Assembly (NCBI GenBank): GCA_950097015.1
Contig: CATNEN010000038.1
Coordinates: 8,194,001 to 8,258,000, forward strand
Source: Macrostomum hystrix
Taxonomy: Eukaryota > Platyhelminthes > Macrostomidae
Direction: 5' to 3'
Length of the DNA: 64,000 nt
Positions 1 through 12,600 of the stretch are shown piece after piece (positions within the stretch are counted from its first letter, which is position 1; each line of letters starts with the position of its first letter). The notes below the pieces were generated by a model, which saw nothing but the letters and a program-made list of their open reading frames with translations, was not told the origin of the DNA and ran no database searches. The translations under genes were made by a program, and so were the position numbers.

Positions 1-285
1 ATTATGTCAGGTCATGAAGGATCATGTCAGGTCATGAGCATTATGTCAGGTCACGAAGGATCATGTCAGGTCATGAAGGATCATGTCAGGTCATGAGCAT
101 TATGTCAGGTCACGAAGGATCATGTCAGGTCATGAGCATTATGTCAGGTCATGAAGGATCATGTCAGGTCATGAGCATTATGTCAGGTCACGAAGGATCA
201 TGTCAGGTCATGAAGGATCATGTCAGGTCATGAGCATTATGTCAGGTCATGAAGGATCATGCCAGGTCATGAAAGATCATGGCAT
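1..285. repeat. Minisatellite, 19-20 bp unit, in HAUS1-like intron
   Basis: About fourteen copies alternate between a 20-bp form (atgtcaggtcatgaaggatc) and a 19-bp form ending gagcatt. The array enters from the left edge and stops about 40 bp before the first recognisable exon of the HAUS1-like gene, so it is probably intronic. It produces short open frames in two frames (MSGHEGSCQVM); these are by-products of the repeat. The unit contains CAGGT. Confidence 0.95.
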
Positions 286-325
286 TGTAGCTGGGGTCAT
301 GCCGGCCAGTCCACCCAACCCGCAG

Positions 326-1975
326 CCAATCAGCATCGGGCTGTCCTGACGGCATTCCTGGGCAGCCAGCTGGTTCGAACCGTCCTGTCGCCGGACACAT
401 TTCCCGAATATCGGCGCCTCGTTGAGCTGGCGGTTGAGCAGGGATTCGACATGTTCAATGGAGAACAGTGAGTACAGCTGCAGCTGACCTAATCAGCTCT
501 TCTTTATTTCTGATAATCCCTGAACCAGTTTTGTACTTTTGTAACAGGCTGGCGCTGAGTCTGCTCAGAGACCAGATTAAGCTGCAGACTGCGCAGCTGG
601 AGAATGTCAGGCTGCAGAAGGTGCTAGACGATGCCAGCGAATGTCTGCGGCAGACTGCCGAGCTGCAGGCTCGAGTAAACAGGTGAGGATTCTGAACCGA
701 ATCATCGATATCCCATTGTCGAATCCAGAGATCCCATTGTAGGATATACTTAAATCTCATCGTCAAGTCGTCAAATCTCACTGCTTAATCCACAAATCTC
801 TCACTGCTTAATCCTCGAATCTCACTGCTTAATCCTCGAATCTCACTGCTTAATCCTCAAATCTCACTGCTTAATCCTCGAATCTCACTGCTTAATCCTC
901 AAATCTCACTGCTTAATCCTCGAATCTCACTGCTTAATCCTCGAATCTCACTGCTTAATCCTCAAATCTCACTGCTTAATCCTCGAATCTCACTGCTTAA
1001 TCCTCAAATCTCACTGCTTAATCCTCGAATCTCACTGCTTAATCCTCAAATCTCACTGCTTAATCCTCGAATCTCACTGCTTAATCCTCGAATCTCACTG
1101 CTTAATCCTCGAATCTCACTGCTTAATCCTCGAATCTCACTGCTTAATCCTCGAATCTCACTGCTTAATCCTCGAATCTCGCTGCTTAATCCTTATATCT
1201 CACTTTTCAATCCTAAAAATCCGATAGTCAAACCCAGAAATGCCATTGTACAATCCTTCAAACCCCATTGTCTAATCCTCATATTATTTTCCTAGATCAT
1301 CTTCATAATCCAGTTGCAGAATCCTCAATACTGAAAAAAATTCCTAAGCATACTATAAATTTTTCAAGTTATTTTGAGACGCCTTCACCCCACCCCTGTC
1401 CGCAGCCAATCAGAGCAGGCCGAGGCCCACCGTGCCAAGCAGACCAGCAAGGCGGCTTCTGCTCGGCGCCAGATGGAGAAGGACTCAGCGGAGGCCAGTA
1501 GATTTCTGGCGGCCGCTGACACATTAGAGGTGTGTAGCCATGGGATGTTGCAAATTTTCTCATATTCCAGTCATATTCACCAAATCCTCAATTCACAGAA
1601 TCCAGTCCAATTGACCAAATCCTCAATTCACAGAATCCAGTCCGATTGACCAAATCCTCAATTCACAGAATCATATACCTATTCACAGTTTTTTAACATT
1701 CTACTCTCAGTAGTGTTGCAGCTAAATATTCTTTTTTTCAGTCCGATTTGCAAGCCCTGGGCTTCTCGGACAGCCTTCGTCACGAGGCCCTAGTAGAGGC
1801 GCACCTGTCTAATCAGCACCTGGCTGCCGAGAGGCAGGCCCTGCTTGCCGACCTCGCCAAGTTCGACGGCTTATCACCCGACCTGCTAGAGGCCCGCAAT
1901 CAGGTGGCACAGCTGGAGCAGCAGGTGGCTCAGCTGCAGGCCGAAATTCAGGAACAGGGGAGATTCCTGATGTGA
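326..1975 (+). CDS. HAUS1: HAUS1-like augmin subunit, 3' part (4 exons)
   Basis: Exons 326-467, 548-682, 1406-1529 and 1742-1975 join in phase and give about 211 codons ending in TGA. HAUS1 is a coiled-coil subunit of augmin, which recruits gamma-tubulin to spindle microtubules for branching nucleation. The product is rich in heptads. Its last exon (SDLQALGFSDSLRHEAL, then KFDGLSPDLLEARNQVAQLE) lines up with my recollection of the HAUS1 C-terminus, including the DLMP-type turn before the final helix. The first exon (VLSPDTFPEYRRLVELAV) fits the segment before the central coil. Donors are gtgagt, gtgagg and gtgtgt; acceptors are clear pyrimidine-AG. The left boundary of the first exon is the least certain, and the N-terminus lies outside the window. 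A generic coiled-coil protein is the alternative. Confidence 0.6.
775..1195. repeat. Minisatellite, 21-bp unit, HAUS1-like intron 2
   Basis: About twenty copies of ctgcttaatcctcgaatctc plus one base; the main variation is cgaat versus aaatc. It fills much of the intron between exons 548-682 and 1406-1529 and starts about 90 bp after the donor. Confidence 0.95.
1555..1680. repeat. Short array, about 35-bp unit, HAUS1-like intron 3
   Basis: Three to four copies of a unit beginning aattcacagaatccagtc and continuing through ttgaccaaatcctc. It lies shortly after the donor at 1530, in the intron before the last exon. Confidence 0.85.
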
Positions 1976-2009
1976 CTGGGGACCTTTTCGCACGCCCACT
2001 CTGACAATT

Positions 2010-2280
2010 TTGTACCTGAACTGATATCCCACCTGAACTGATATCCCACCTGAACTGATATCACACCTGAACTGATATCCCACCTGAACTGATATCACAC
2101 CTGAACTGATATCACACCTGAACTGATATCCCACCTGAACTGATATCACACCTGAACTGATATCCCACCTGAACTGATATCACACCTGAACTGATATCCC
2201 ACCTGAACTGATATCACACCTGAACTGATATCACACCTGAACTGATATCACACCTGAACTGATATCACACCTGAACTTCT
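2010..2280. repeat. Minisatellite, 17-bp unit, in HAUS1-like 3' UTR region
   Basis: About sixteen copies of cacctgaactgatatcc, varying ccc/cac. The array lies between the stop codon at 1975 and a polyadenylation hexamer at 2395, so it is probably transcribed in the 3' UTR. On the minus strand the unit reads GGTTCAGGTG-like, containing CAGGT. Confidence 0.95.
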
Positions 2281-2394
2281 ATTTAACCCCCGTCTGACAT
2301 CCTACGGTCTGTACTGAAATCGCAATCGCATTTTGTTCACGCATTTGTACATGTAAGTTTTTGGTCTTCAAAATGTTCCTTGCGTTGCGGAAAT

Positions 2395-2400
2395 AATAAA
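2395..2400 (+). promoter_or_regulatory. Polyadenylation signal AATAAA
   Basis: AATAAA lies 420 bp after the HAUS1-like stop codon and just beyond the 17-bp array. It is the first canonical hexamer on this strand downstream of the stop. Confidence 0.45.
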
Positions 2401-3735
2401 TGATAACAAATTATGTATTTATTCCCGAAAGTTGCATTAGACTTCAAATCAATGTGACTGTTCATTACGTTACCTTCAGAAGTTATTTTGTATTACCTTA
2501 AGTTAGTTCAGTTGCAAATTGTTATTTTGAAATATGATTAAGTAGCTAATAGAAAAATAATTCTGTTAACTACGTTTACATGCCTTGAACGACTCGGCAG
2601 TCAATCAGCTTCAGCCCGAAATTCAGCACGTTGTAGGCAATTTTGCTCGTTGCTCCAGGACTTGAAAGGCCAGTACAATGGAGTCTGGAAACAGGGCTGG
2701 CGGTAATCAACCCTTTGTCAGGCAAATTGCCCCTGGTCTGCAAGGGATTGTGCAGTCACCAATCCTTCACTGCATAGGTACCGATCCGGCTAGAGGAAAG
2801 GTGATGTTCAGCAGGCTGCTGTGTACAACTTGTTGCTGACAAACTGGAAGAAGCTCTATGACGGACGATTTCTGAAGAGGCCCAATTCCGAAACTAGGTT
2901 TAAAGTTCCTTAAGATCCTTTCGGAAGCTTTCAAAACTTACTTGCAGCAAGTGGAAGCCAACGGTATATGGGCCAGGGTTGATCTGACTGTTGTTGAGAA
3001 CACTGCGTTTTTTGGAGTCGAGAGTCGCCCGTTCTGCTATTAAGAGGAATGATCGAAGGGCTTCGCGACCGGGCCACTTTCATTTGTGGCGCAGCTGCGG
3101 CTTGCGAGATCGTCGTGCAATTCACAGCCTTCTATAGCTTCTATACTTTTTCGAGTATACTCATTATTATACTGTTAAATTAGGCGGAAGGCGAGATGTG
3201 CTCTAGATAGAGACGTCCTCCTTCAGGCCGGGCCACCGGGCTCTGATTACGATTCTTGCCTGAGTTCTGTCGGGTCCATGGTGTCTACTTGCCGGCTCAT
3301 TGTAGAGCAGCCTCGGAAGCCCTTGCCTAGGCTGCAGCGGGTGACTGGATATTCAGCCCTCCCGATGACATCGTCTGCGCCTAGCTCTAGCTTCTCCGTC
3401 TTAAACAGTCTCTCCGCGTCGTCGCCAGTTTCACCTTACCGAGGCCTCAGTCAGATGAGCACCTCGAGAACAGCCGCCAGCTCTGCGTCATCAGCTGTGA
3501 AGCCCTGATGTCGTCGTCCGTCCAGACAAGAAGGCAAAACTTCAGTGCTAAAAGCAGCTTAAATACGAACTTCTGGTTCTTTGAAGAACTTCGGTAAAGA
3601 CGAGAATATCTATCGCGCATGCCAGATAGTTCCAAAAATTTTGAGCTTCCAATTGACGTAGAGGCAGGGGGCAACTTCCGGATGCGGCGGGGAGGTTCTC
3701 CGCACATTTAGCTAGCCCCTGCTGACCACCGGCAA
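2401..3735. other. Spacer with decayed coding-like sequence
   Basis: The stretch 2580-2910 looks like broken coding sequence: it has two short plus-strand frames offset by a frameshift (one starts MESGNRAGGNQPFVRQ, the other contains AAVYNLLLTNWKKLYDG). I cannot assign it. A weak match to the SINE body described at 20704 lies at about 3055-3130 (gccactttcatttgtggcgc). Nothing else is recognisable up to the LINE remnant. Confidence 0.4.
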
Positions 3736-4011
3736 CTAAAGCTTCGGTGTCACGCAGGGGGATCCGGTGGTGCCGGCGTCCACAGTGCGGTCCTCCTCCG
3801 AAGAATCCAGGTCAGGGTTTAGGACGAGATAGTTGAGCCTGTCCTGACTATAGGCGGGGAGGTCGCGGGTGAAATGCTCCACATTGTCTACATGAGAGAG
3901 ACAAAAATGGTACTCGTCACTGCAGATTTTGTCTTGCATGTAGCGATGCCTAGCGAGACAGCCATGGCCTGCGGTTGAGTCCAAGCAGGGCCGATTTGAG
4001 CGCCCACGCAA
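3736..4011 (-). pseudogene. LINE (non-LTR retrotransposon) 3' ORF2 remnant
   Basis: The minus-strand frame reads ...TAGHGCLARHRYMQDK, ICSDEYHFCLSHVDNVEHF and RDLPAYSQDRLNYL. That order (TGHG.L..H, then C..C, EHF, a degenerate cysteine, AYS..R) is typical of the region after the reverse transcriptase in Jockey/CR1-type ORF2 proteins, including the cysteine-histidine motif. The usual second cysteine cluster is damaged (DLP where DCP is expected). I see no reverse transcriptase next to it, so this is a truncated relic. The match is by motif only. Confidence 0.5.
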
Positions 4012-4241
4012 CCGCGATAAGCGTCTGTCGCCTTGTTCAGGATTTCAGAAATTCCGAGATCGAAGACTAGCTAGGTTAATCCCCTAGCTTTCCTTTAACT
4101 CATTGTTCCTTGGATTTGATGCATCTGTATAATCACGAGTTTATCACCAACCCCCAGCCAGTGCATGGCGAGGAGAACAGAAAAACTTGAACTCTCAGCT
4201 AATTTTCCCACTTTTTTGACACATCCCCAGTAAGAAAACTA

Positions 4242-5516
4242 TAAGGGTGAGCCAAAAGTTTCCGGAATTTTTTTCAGCTAGATCTTCGTACAAATTTTGT
4301 TTATGGTAAATCTCAAAAGTGGCAGTCATCCACTAGCATACTTGCATGCATGCTTCTATCTCTTTTACTCAGAATCAGCGCATCTCTTCAGCTCTTTTTG
4401 AATAGCCGCTATAGTAATAATAAATGGACATGCCTAAAAACGAATGGCGAGCAATTCTGCTCAACCACTTTCACGCTGGAAGAAATGCAGCCGAGGCACA
4501 TCGCGAGCTATCAAGTCTGATGGGTCATCATGCACCCTCTAAGTCTACGGTGTACGAATGGTTCGCTCGCTTTGTAGAGGAGGACTGGAACCTGTCCGAC
4601 AAACCAAGGTCAGGTCGACCCCCCACTGCCGATCAAGGTGCCGTTCTCCATGCCCTAGAGGACAACCCGGAGTACAGTGTGCGCAAGTTGTCGGCCACAA
4701 CTGGAGTGCCCTACAGCACAGTTCGACGGAGCCTGCATGATGCAGGCAAGGTTCCGAAGAAGCCGACTCTGGTACCCCACGAGCTGACTCCCCAGCAGAT
4801 GGGCACTCGGGTCGAGATGGCAACTTCGAACCTCCTCCAGGCCCACTCGCCATATTTCCTAAAGTCCATCATTGCGCAGGATGAGAAGTGGGTCTCATAT
4901 GAAAATCCTATCGCATCGGCGGTCTGGGTGAATGCTGATGAAGAGCCACCAATCTGCTCCAGGCGAGACCCCCACTGTGGGAAGGAGCTCTTGTCCTTCT
5001 GGTTCTGCTCATCGGGCCCCATCTTCTGGGCTCATCCCGCATGGTGTGGCTGTCACTGCTGCTGTCATCTGCGAAGAACTGGAGCAAGTTGCCCACCGGC
5101 TGCGATCCGTGTGCCCAGGGCACCGGGACAAAGTTCTTCTGTTTGACAATGCCCGACCACACAAGGCTAGAATCACCCAAGCCAAACTCGCGAGCCTCGG
5201 CTTCAGCGTTTTGCCTCACCCACCTTACTCGCCGGACCTCTCGCCATGTGACTACCATGTGTTCAGATCCCTCCAGAACTTCTGTGATGGTCGGCGGTTT
5301 GCGAACAAGCAGCATGTGGAGTTAGCAGTGCAGGAATGGATCGACTCTAGGCCAAGGAGCTTCTGGATGGAGGGGATTGAGGCACTGCCTATGAGATGGG
5401 AGAGAGTCAATGTCTTGAATGGCAACTATGTTACATCGTTTTAATCTGTTGACTTTGAATGCGAAAGTTGACTATGTTGATGCAATGAAATTCCGGAAAC
5501 TTTTGGCTCACCCTTA
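4242..5516 (+). mobile_element. Complete mariner-family DNA transposon
   Basis: Terminal inverted repeats start agggtgagccaaaagtttcc at 4243 and read the reverse complement at 5488-5516. About 28-29 bp are perfectly inverted. TA dinucleotides flank both ends (4240-4241 and 5517-5518), as expected for the Tc1/mariner TA target duplication. The element is about 1.28 kb, the usual mariner size, and holds a single transposase gene. Perfect termini suggest fairly recent insertion, although the gene carries a frameshift. Everything except the family name is read directly from the sequence. Confidence 0.95.
4424..5444 (+). pseudogene. Mariner transposase, DD34D, one frameshift
   Basis: The N-terminal part is read in one frame from ATG at 4424. 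It has a paired-like helix-turn-helix region (EAHRELSSLMG, STVYEWFARF) followed by the SGRPPT linker and a second helix-turn-helix. The catalytic core begins with AQDEKWVSYEN (first Asp). Near 5030 the homology moves to the frame that is open to 5444. That frame holds LLFDNARPHKA (second Asp) and YSPDLSPCDYH (third Asp). Exactly 34 residues separate the second and third Asp, the DD34D signature of mariner. All three acidic residues survive, but the frameshift prevents a full-length product. Total length would be about 340 residues, normal for the family. Confidence 0.92.
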
Positions 5517-5519
5517 TAT

Positions 5520-6270
5520 ATTCCCCACTTGTCCATATATCTCCAAATTTAGCAAAATTCCCATTTATTAGGCAATGTCCCATAAGCAGAAAATTTCCCC
5601 TTTTATTTATCCTTAGAATGCCATTGTTAAATCTGCGAATCCAATTGTGAAATTCTGGAAAAGAAAAACTAGTTTTCTTGCACTAAAGATGAAATCGATT
5701 TTTATTAAAAATGGAAGTTAGTCAGTTAGGTGTATTTGTTTATAAATAGTTAAGCATCAAGTAGTGATTTATGAAAAATGTGCATAAATAAGTTGGAAAA
5801 AATTCTGCAGACAGAGTATTATAGCTCGCACTTCTTATGTATGTACTATAGTGTATATACTGAAACTTGCGAGTTTGATAACTTCTTGCGCAGACCGCAC
5901 AGCACTACTACAAGTACCGCATAAACAAACAAAAAGCTAAAAAAGGCATAGAAGCACAAAAATGTATCGTTTCAACCGTCTACTTTTATGCAAAACGTCA
6001 TCAGCGAGGTAAATTTTTTAGGTGAGCAATTAGAAAAAGGTAGAATTCTTCAACGAACAGTTATTCTAAATGGAATTTTATCCAGAGTGATGAACATGGC
6101 GAATGGCGTCCTTGGGTGCGCAGAATAATCAAAAGGATTTCGCAACTCGCGTCAGTAATTGAGGTCAGTAAAATTCTTCTAGTATAAAGCTCGTGAATAT
6201 AAAAACGAGTAATATAATCATTGAATTCTTGTGACATGGTGGGCGCAAATACTAAAGATGTCTGTGGTTA
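5520..6270. other. AT-rich spacer, nothing recognised
   Basis: Unique AT-rich sequence between the mariner element and the next array. I found no convincing frame, RNA gene or repeat here. Confidence 0.5.
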
Positions 6271-6284
6271 ACTTCTGAGGATAA

Positions 6285-6525
6285 CCTAACTGAACAAATA
6301 TCCCAAATGAACAGATATCACAACTCAGCAAATATCCCAACTGATCAAATATCCCAACTGAACAAATATCCCAACTGAATGAATATCCCAACTGAACAAA
6401 TATCCCAACTGTCCAAATATCCCAACTGAACAAATATCCCAACTGAACAAATATCCCAACTGAACAAATATCCCAATTGAACAAATATCCCAACTGAACA
6501 AATATCACAACTGAGCAATACACCT
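6285..6525. repeat. Minisatellite, 17-bp unit, downstream of protocadherin
   Basis: About fourteen copies of caactgaacaaatatcc. The unit resembles the array at 2010 (same length, shared ctgaac and atatccca). It lies about 130-370 bp past the protocadherin stop, so it may be in that gene's 3' UTR. Confidence 0.95.
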
Positions 6526-6654
6526 GAAAGGTACATTATCTACATTATCTAGTTTATACTATATTCAAATGAAGTACATGTATCTAGGACTTTGGTGAAA
6601 GCAGCACATGTAAAATGCACAGGCCGGTAGCTGACGCACTGCATGAATGAACTG

Positions 6655-9600
6655 TCAGACAAATGTGCTTGGCTGTGAGAGCATCGGCGACTGCACCCTC
6701 TGGTAGGCCGGCTGCAGCAGGCTGGTGTAGCAGGACTTCTCAGCGCCGCAGCCAGCATCCTGCTCCTTGTCATCACCTGTAGTCGTCTTGCCAAAAGTGT
6801 CTGCCTCGGCTAGATTCGCTGACTCTGACTCGTGCAGATTCTGGTAAAGCTGCTGCTGCTGCTGTTGCGCTCGAGCTGACTGCAGCTGCTCTGGCAACAG
6901 GCTGGTGTACCGCACCCGCTTTGAGTCAGCGGGCTGACCATCTGCATTGGGATTGGATCGAGTGGTATTCAGGTTCAGGTGCAGTTAGATTGGGTTCAGG
7001 TTCAGGTAGTTTTGGTTCAGGTGCAGTTAGATTGGGTTCAGGTGCAGTTAGATTGGGTTCAGGTGCAGTTAGATTGGGTTCAGGTGCAGGTAGTTTTGGT
7101 TCAGGTGCAGTTAGATTGGGTTCAGGTGCAGTTAGATTAGGTTCAGTTGCAGTTTGATTGGGTTCAGGTGCAGTTAGATTGGGTTCAGGTTCAAGTCGAT
7201 TAGGTTCAGTTTCAAGTAGATTAGATTCAGTTTCCGGTAGATTAAGGTTAAGGTTAAGGTTAGGTTAAGATTCAGGTTGATCGGGTTCAGGTGCATGAGG
7301 ACCGCCTATTTAGAGTGTCGCTAACCAGGTCTGCCAGTTCTAGCCGATCTGCAGCCACCTGCACCGCCGCCTCCGGTTGTCAGCAGGTCAAGCCGTACGG
7401 CTGTGTCCGTGCTGTGGCCGCGGCCGCTGTCCAAACTGTCAGCGTCTTCAGCGTGGCAACCGGCCGCGTGTCCAGCCTGGAGTTAGTTTAGGTAGAGCTG
7501 GATCTGTCTCACAGGTGTAACACCGATTCTCTTTAACAGGTGCAATACCGATTCTGTCTAACAGGTGCGACACCGATTCTGTCTAACAGGTGCGACACCG
7601 ATTCTGTCTAACAGGTGTGACACCGATTCTGTCTAACAGGTGCGACACCGATTCTGTCTAACAGGTGTGACACCGATTCTGTCTAACAGGTGCGACACCG
7701 ATTCTGTCTAACAGGTGCGACACCGATTCTGTCTAACAGGTGCGACACCGATTCTGTCTAACAGGTGCGACACCGATTCTGTCTAACAGGTGCGACACCG
7801 ATTCTGTCTAACAGGTGCGACACCGATTCTGTCTAACAGGTGTGACACCCCAATCAACAGGCCTGATACCCCAATCAAACAGGCCTGATACCCCAATCAA
7901 ACAGGCCTGATACACCAGTCAAACAGGTTTGATACCCTAATAAAACAGGCCTGACACCCCAATCAAACAGGGCTGACACGCCAATCAAACCGCTCATTCG
8001 TGTGTATTTGACCCTCCCATTGCGCAACGCACCTCAAATGGCGAAGCAGCCGAGCGCACTTGCCGCCTGCCCTGAGCAGTCAGGGTGGAGCCGCCAGCGG
8101 ATCCCAGCGGTGCCATCGGCAGCTGCACTTTGTACAATCGGTCGTCTGGGCGCATCGTGCCGTGACCGACTGGTCGGATTCGAAATTGAATTGTGGTTAG
8201 ATCTGTGATTTATACTAGCTATTCTGTGCTGCTATCTACCTGTCCTACTAGCTATCTACCTGTCCTACTAGCTATCTACCTGTCCTACTAGCAATCTACC
8301 TGTCCTACTAGCTATCTACCTGTCCTACTAGCTATCTACCTGTCCTACTAGCTATCTACCTGTCCTACTAGCTATCTACCTGTCCTACTAGCTATCTACC
8401 TGTCCTACTAGCAATCTACCTGTCCTACTAGCTATCTACCTGTCCTACTAGCTATCTACCTGTCCTACTAGCTATCTACCTGTCCTACTAGCTATCTACC
8501 TGTCCTACTAGCTATCTACCTGTCCTACTAGCTATCTACCTGTCCTACTAGCTATCTACCTGTCCTACTAGCTATCTACCTGTCCTACTAGCTATCTACC
8601 TGTCCTACTAGCTATCTACCTGTCCTACTAGCTATCTACCTGTCCTACTAGCTATCTACCTGTCCTACTAGCTATCTACCTGTCCTACTAGCTATCTACC
8701 TGTCCTACTAGCTATCTACCTGTCCTACTACCTATCTACCTGTCCTACTAGCTATCTACCTGTCCTAGTGTCCTACTAATGTTCTACTAAGGAGCGGCAT
8801 GAATGTTTTATTTCGTGTTGACAAAAATCAGCAGCTGACAGCCATCGCTCCAGTCCACCCAAAGTTAGGCAGGCTGTCTCCTTCAATTTAAATTCGCAAT
8901 CCGCAATATTGCATCACTCAGCCCTCAGTCCCTTCCCAGCTGCCTGACCTCACGATTTGACCTACTGTTAGCCGAACAGAAGTGTAGTCCCGCAAAATCT
9001 GTCCAGTAGATTTCTGTCTCCTCATATCCGAATTCTTTTCTCATGGTTATTGCCATCAAACTCAGGCAGTCTATATCTGGGGATTATGAAGTTCGGCTGT
9101 CCTACCGTTGATGGAAAGCTGCAGATTATGAAGAACTGAAAAACCTCCCCGACTACAGGTAAAAACGCAAGGAAACACAAATGGATTGCCAGGGAGAAAG
9201 ATGGGCAGTGGGGAGGGGGACACAGCTAGGTGGAGTCACGCAACACGGCAATTTTCTATTCCCTGATCCTCTTTTGCAAGCACAATGACAACTGCCGGAC
9301 TATAGCCGGGGTGTGCTCAAATCCTCCGTTGTTGATTCTTATTTTCGGCTCCGCGTGTCAAAGCCGATCTCCGAGAGGCTTCGCAAGCTGAAGGCGGGCT
9401 GGCACGCACGGAGGTCGGCCCTACTAATTAAAAAAACATATTCGCCCACCCTGTCTCATTCATTCCAGAATTTCTCGTCGTTTTTTTAGACTCTTAATCC
9501 GCTGGACGCATCCTTGATCCATCCAGCTTTAATCCCTAAATACCCCCCAAGCCCGGTTACAAAATGAGGAAAAAATGGCTGCATTGTTGACCCGTTGAAA

Positions 9601-12600
9601 GAAAACTGGAGCGGGCAGCAAAAGGCGTTGTCGTCTTAATCAGGATGCCAGGAAATGAGGCGGCGCTTTGGAGATGAAACCGGCGCGAGTCCTTTGACGA
9701 TGGCTCCGGGAGCAGGTCGGATAAGGTGAGCAGTGTGGGTTGTGCTTTATGCAAGCTGGGGATCGGGGGTGTGGGGATCCAAGGCATAGTGTGAGTGTTA
9801 GGGCAGATGTACACATGTGTGAGTGTGTGCTCAGGAGTCAGCGGAATGGGCAGAATTGCCTCCTCGCTGGCTGCGGGTCTATTGTGACAAAATGATGTGC
9901 CATTGCCCACAGCCCTCCTGCATATATCATTATTCATTGTATTCACCTTTGAATGTACCCCACCGAACAGCTACTTTGGCTGCCATGTGAGCACAATGTC
10001 TCTATTCTCACCTCCAGCCAGAAGGAAGTCGTCCGCGCCGCTGCCGCAGCAGCCGCCGGCGCCGCCGATGGCCGCAGATGGCGAGTAGCGGCAGTTGCCC
10101 ACCGTGCAGGTCTTCCGGCCGGTGGCACCGACGCATGTCGCCGTCCCGGCCGACAGTGCCCCGGCGGTCTCGGCCAGCTGCGGCGATGGCAGAAGTCGCC
10201 GGACGACTCGATCGCCGTGAGAACCGTCGAGCCCGACCCCGCCGACGACGCCAGGCCCGGAAGCAGTTCGACAGCGGAGGAAGACGATGGCCACGATGAG
10301 GAAGATGGACACGACCACCGTGATCACCACCATCGCCAGGATGATGGCCAGGTTGCCTTCGGCGGTGCGCGGCGCGGTTCCGAAGATCCCGCTGCCGTCG
10401 GGGGCTCGCTCAACGATGCGGATGGTGAGGTTGGCCTGGCTGCTCAGCGGCGGCTGGCCCCTGTCCGACGCCGAGATTCGCAGCCGGTGCAGCTGGCGCA
10501 GGTCCCTGGACGGATCGATGGGTCTGGACAGCAGCACCTGGCCTTCTGGAGTGACGCTGAAGAGCTGCCGCGGCGGCTGCTGGCTGACCAGGCTGTACAC
10601 CACGCTGCCGTTGGGTCCGTAGTCGGAGTCCGTGGCGCGCAGCAGAGCCACCGAGCTGCCGATTGACTGGTGCACGGACACGTTGACCAGGTGGTTCTCC
10701 CTGCTGGGAAACACCCACTGCGGCACATTGTCATTGGCGTCAAGAATTGAAACGGTCACGTGAGCAGTCTGACGGCCGCCGGCCTGATCATCGGCCAGGA
10801 CCTGCGGCAGTTTGAGTTGGCGGGAGGGCTGTGAGCACTGGAGCATTGGTTAATGACAGTAGACACACACACTCAGTCTCACAGGTGAGTGTATTGTATG
10901 CAATGTATTGTGACTTCATCAGATCGTCAGCCATTATAAAGGTCTCCTGTGTACTCAACATCATTCGGCTACTCTTGTCGGGCGCACTTCCGCATTGTGA
11001 AATTTTCTCAGCAAGTGCGCTTTGCTCTTTAATTCCCATTTTCTCCGGGTACTTTTTACCACACCCTTCACTTCAGCTCAAACTTTAACACACCAGGTGA
11101 GTCAATTATTCTCTCAAATATGCTCCAAGTGAGTTCACTTTGTTCAACTGACTTGACTGTGTCAACAAAAAGATTGATTCAGATTGATTCAGCTCCTGCT
11201 TTTAGAATATTTTTGTCTCAAATGAATTAATTTACAATTTTGACACCCAGATTTCATGTTTATGATGATTTCCACCTGTAGGAATTGAAATTACTGGCAA
11301 ATAACTTTCACGGATGCCCCAATTTTATAACAGGAAACTCACCAGAAACGTGAACGAGTCCCTGTACTCCCGATCGATCGGCTGACTGCCCGTGAACACC
11401 CGGCCGTCCTGCGTCACGCTGAAGTAGCTGAAGGCCAGCTGGCCCTCGGCACCGGCCTCGCTGGGGCCGCCCAGCATCCGGTAGATGATCCGACGGTGCC
11501 TGTCTTCGGCGTCGCAGTCGGTGGCGGTCACGTTGCCAAGGTGACGCCTGAGCTCCGAGTTCTCTTCGACTGAGAAGGCGTAGTGACTGGCTGAGAACTC
11601 CGGCCTGCAGTCGTTGACATCCTCGATGTTCACGACAACCGTCCCGGTAGCGGTTCTCCGACGGCCCTCGGCGTCGGGCAGGTCGCCGAGGTCGCTGACA
11701 AACACAGTCAGGTTGAACTGCTGTTCGAATTCGCGGTCGAAGCTTCGGCGAGCCCAGATTGCCGCGGTGCCGCGGTCGATGTCGAAATGACGGCTGGACG
11801 CGGCGTCCAAGCTGTAGCGCAGGTCGGCGTTGTCCCCGGCGTCCGCGTCCGTGGCTTCCATGCGCGCCAGCTCGAACACCGGCAGCGGGTCTTTGTTTTC
11901 CGGGAGGCGAACAATTAACGGATTCTGCCGAAAAATCGGCGAGTTGTCATTCTCATCCCGGATGTTAATGCGCATTGTGACGGAGTCCACCTGGTTAGGC
12001 GTGCCATTGTCGTTGCAGACAACGCGAATCGTATAGGACGCCGTCTGCTCGCGATCGAAGCGCTTGTTGCTGACCACCTGAAAGTTGCGCTTCGACGACT
12101 TGTACAATGGCAGAATGCCGAAATCGGTTGACGGCTCCGCGTGGCAGGTCACCGCCTGCTGCTCGTCCTTATCGTCGGCGTCAAAAACATCCAGTGAAGC
12201 CACCATGGTTCCGACGTTGGCGTTCTCAGAGATCTCGAAAGTGCCACCAGAGTCGCCGCTGCTGGCGCTTCCACCGCCGGCAAAGCTGACGAGGGTGATT
12301 CCTGGCGGATTGTCATTTTCGTTGATGACGTCAATGCGGAGGCTGGCGTCTGCTGAGTGTTTTCCGTCCGTCACCGTGACGGGAATGTCGTAGCTCTTCC
12401 ACTGTTCATAGTCCAGCATTTTTACGGCCGTGACGGATCCCGTGCGCTCGTCGATTCTAAACGTCTCCGTGACGCTTCTGACGGCGGCCACGCCCAGCCG
12501 AAATCGAAGCCGCTCAGCGTCGGCCGCGTCAGCGTCCGTGGCGTTCAGGCGCACCAGCTCACGGCCGGCCGGCGCGCTCTCGGCCACCCGGATCAGTCGG

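Noticed and set aside
9953-10666. Plus-strand frame of 237 codons opposite the protocadherin
   Set aside because: Shadow of the GC-rich protocadherin exon, which has clear cadherin linkers, a transmembrane helix and matching splice phases.
10802-10828. Alternative protocadherin exon 2 start giving PSRQLKLPQ before VLADD
   Set aside because: Both are in phase, but starting at GTC (10801) gives an uninterrupted cadherin strand (DSFTFL-VLADDQAGG).
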